Shown piece by piece: positions 63,925 through 64,000 of a stretch of DNA of 64,000 nt. The notes beneath the pieces were generated by a model, which was not told where the DNA came from, made no database searches, and saw only the letters and a list, made by a program, of their open reading frames with translations. The stretch spans positions 1 to 64,000 of the forward strand of contig CALSLL010000001.1 of the NCBI GenBank assembly GCA_943787185.1, in the 5' to 3' direction. Every line of letters begins with the position of its first letter. Positions within the stretch are counted from its first letter, which is position 1. Both the position numbers and the translations under genes were made by a program. The stretch is from UBA10349 sp003485905. Lineage in GTDB: Bacteria; Pseudomonadota; Gammaproteobacteria; Arenicellales; Arenicellaceae.

Positions 63925-64000
63925 CACGACAAGATCAGGAATTTCTCAGAGCTCAACGAGAATTTAGTGCTACGTAGAAAGATTTTGAGGATTTATCTCC

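Noticed and set aside
1..64000. CRISPR arrays, tRNA or rRNA genes, phage genes
   Set aside because: No regularly spaced repeats, cloverleaf-like sequences, rRNA blocks or phage structural genes were seen on either strand.

Overview
The window reads as a chromosomal segment of a Gram-negative, aerobic heterotroph. A Gammaproteobacterium is the best guess. The main evidence is a 13-gene complex I operon in the order nuoA-B-CD-E-F-G-H-I-J-K-L-M-N with nuoC and nuoD fused, a typical gammaproteobacterial arrangement. Exported lipoproteins, Tat substrates, a TonB-dependent receptor and a sulfatase suggest a life on dissolved organic matter, but genus cannot be told from sequence alone. No tRNA, rRNA or CRISPR array was seen.

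Layout. 1-949: truncated copy of an IS30-family insertion sequence. 1142-10700: small-molecule enzymes (FAH-type hydrolase, cupin, SDR, methyltransferase, an exported NAD-binding-fold protein), a TonB-dependent receptor divergent from a lipoprotein sulfatase, a periplasmic rhodanese and a metallo-beta-lactamase-fold lipoprotein carrying an EF-hand pair. 11402-26151: nuo operon. 26248-32584: CBS protein, small membrane protein, HDAC-like deacetylase, two glycosyltransferase genes (one fused to a nucleotidyltransferase), then glnK-amtB with NtrC-like sites upstream. 33003-62042: an accessory region dominated by a repeated exported family (DUF6152-like, mature N-terminus predicted to be His-His). 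Interleaved with it are SoxC plus cytochrome c, a second EF-hand MBL lipoprotein, an isoquinoline-oxidoreductase-like molybdoenzyme pair, amidase, VOC protein, deacetylase, two Tat-exported aldo/keto-reductase-like proteins, a metallophosphoesterase and two further complete IS30 copies. 62116-63924: a flavoprotein lipoprotein with a C-terminal di-heme tail.

How it fits together. The nuo operon and glnK-amtB are conserved housekeeping blocks. The accessory region is almost entirely exported: Sec, lipoprotein or Tat signals start most genes, and many products are redox enzymes or hydrolases, so it looks like a cell-envelope catabolic or redox island. It is also decaying or very recently disturbed. 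Three genes are broken: a molybdoenzyme large subunit with one in-frame TAA, a DUF6152-like gene with two in-frame TAAs, and a polysaccharide deacetylase with a one-base frameshift at a run of five Cs. The IS30 copies appear identical by eye, share the same orientation, and sit in target sites with a clear palindromic consensus.
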